Source of the DNA: an uncultured Bacteroidales bacterium
Lineage (GTDB): Bacteria; Bacteroidota; Bacteroidia; Bacteroidales; Bacteroidaceae
Assembly: GCA_937906165.1 (NCBI GenBank)
Contig: CALCYA010000016.1
Span: 1 to 6,293 of the forward strand
Reading direction: 5' to 3'
DNA length: 6,293 bases
Each line of letters begins with the position of its first letter. Within the stretch, counting starts at the first letter, position 1. The translations under genes and the position numbers were made by a program. This document shows, piece after piece, positions 6,231-6,293 of this stretch. A model generated the notes under the pieces. That model had not been told where the DNA came from. It did no database searches and saw only the letters and a list, made by a program, of their open reading frames with translations.

Positions 6231-6293
6231 CTTAATTGTATATTAACGTGAGTTCGATATAAGAATTTATACTAAAATTTAGCGTATTTTGTC

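Noticed and set aside
6169..6246. Small frames starting at ATG 6169 (8 codons) and 6196 (16 codons).
   Set aside because: They are too short, show no recognisable sequence, and are expected by chance in AT-rich non-coding DNA.

Overview
The window looks like chromosomal DNA from a member of the Bacteroidota, most likely the order Bacteroidales. Three things point there: the gene set rpmB, rpmG and a 50-residue DUF4295-type gene; a TonB-dependent receptor with an N-terminal carboxypeptidase-regulatory-like domain; and promoter elements of the Bacteroides type (TAnnTTTG with TTTG about 20 nt upstream). Shine-Dalgarno sequences are absent before most genes, with one clear exception at rpmG. I found no mobile element, CRISPR array, tRNA or rRNA. 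The species cannot be told from the sequence.

Left half, minus strand (reading from about 2480 down to 100): tsaD (tRNA t6A synthesis) is followed after 9 nt by a stand-alone CinA C-terminal-domain protein (NMN deamidase family). A 151-nt spacer holds a strong promoter for a compact ribosomal unit, rpmB (bL28), rpmG (bL33) and the DUF4295-type gene. That unit ends at a rho-independent terminator at 102-133. The terminal 101 nt hold no recognisable gene. This block is core translation and nucleotide housekeeping.

Right half, plus strand (2629 to 6107): diverging from tsaD is a FemAB/BioF2-like acyltransferase of the GNAT fold. After 46 nt comes a 796-residue TonB-dependent outer-membrane receptor, closed by a strong terminator at 6070-6107. 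The short gap and lack of an obvious internal promoter suggest the two are co-transcribed, but their functions need not be linked. No SusD-like partner lies within the window. The last 186 nt are non-coding and carry two -7-like promoter elements pointing to a gene beyond the right edge.

I do not see a clearly new biological system. The points most worth a second look are the near-perfect Shine-Dalgarno sequence before rpmG in a lineage that normally does not use them, the acyltransferase-receptor pair, and the tandem promoter region with a palindrome at the right edge.
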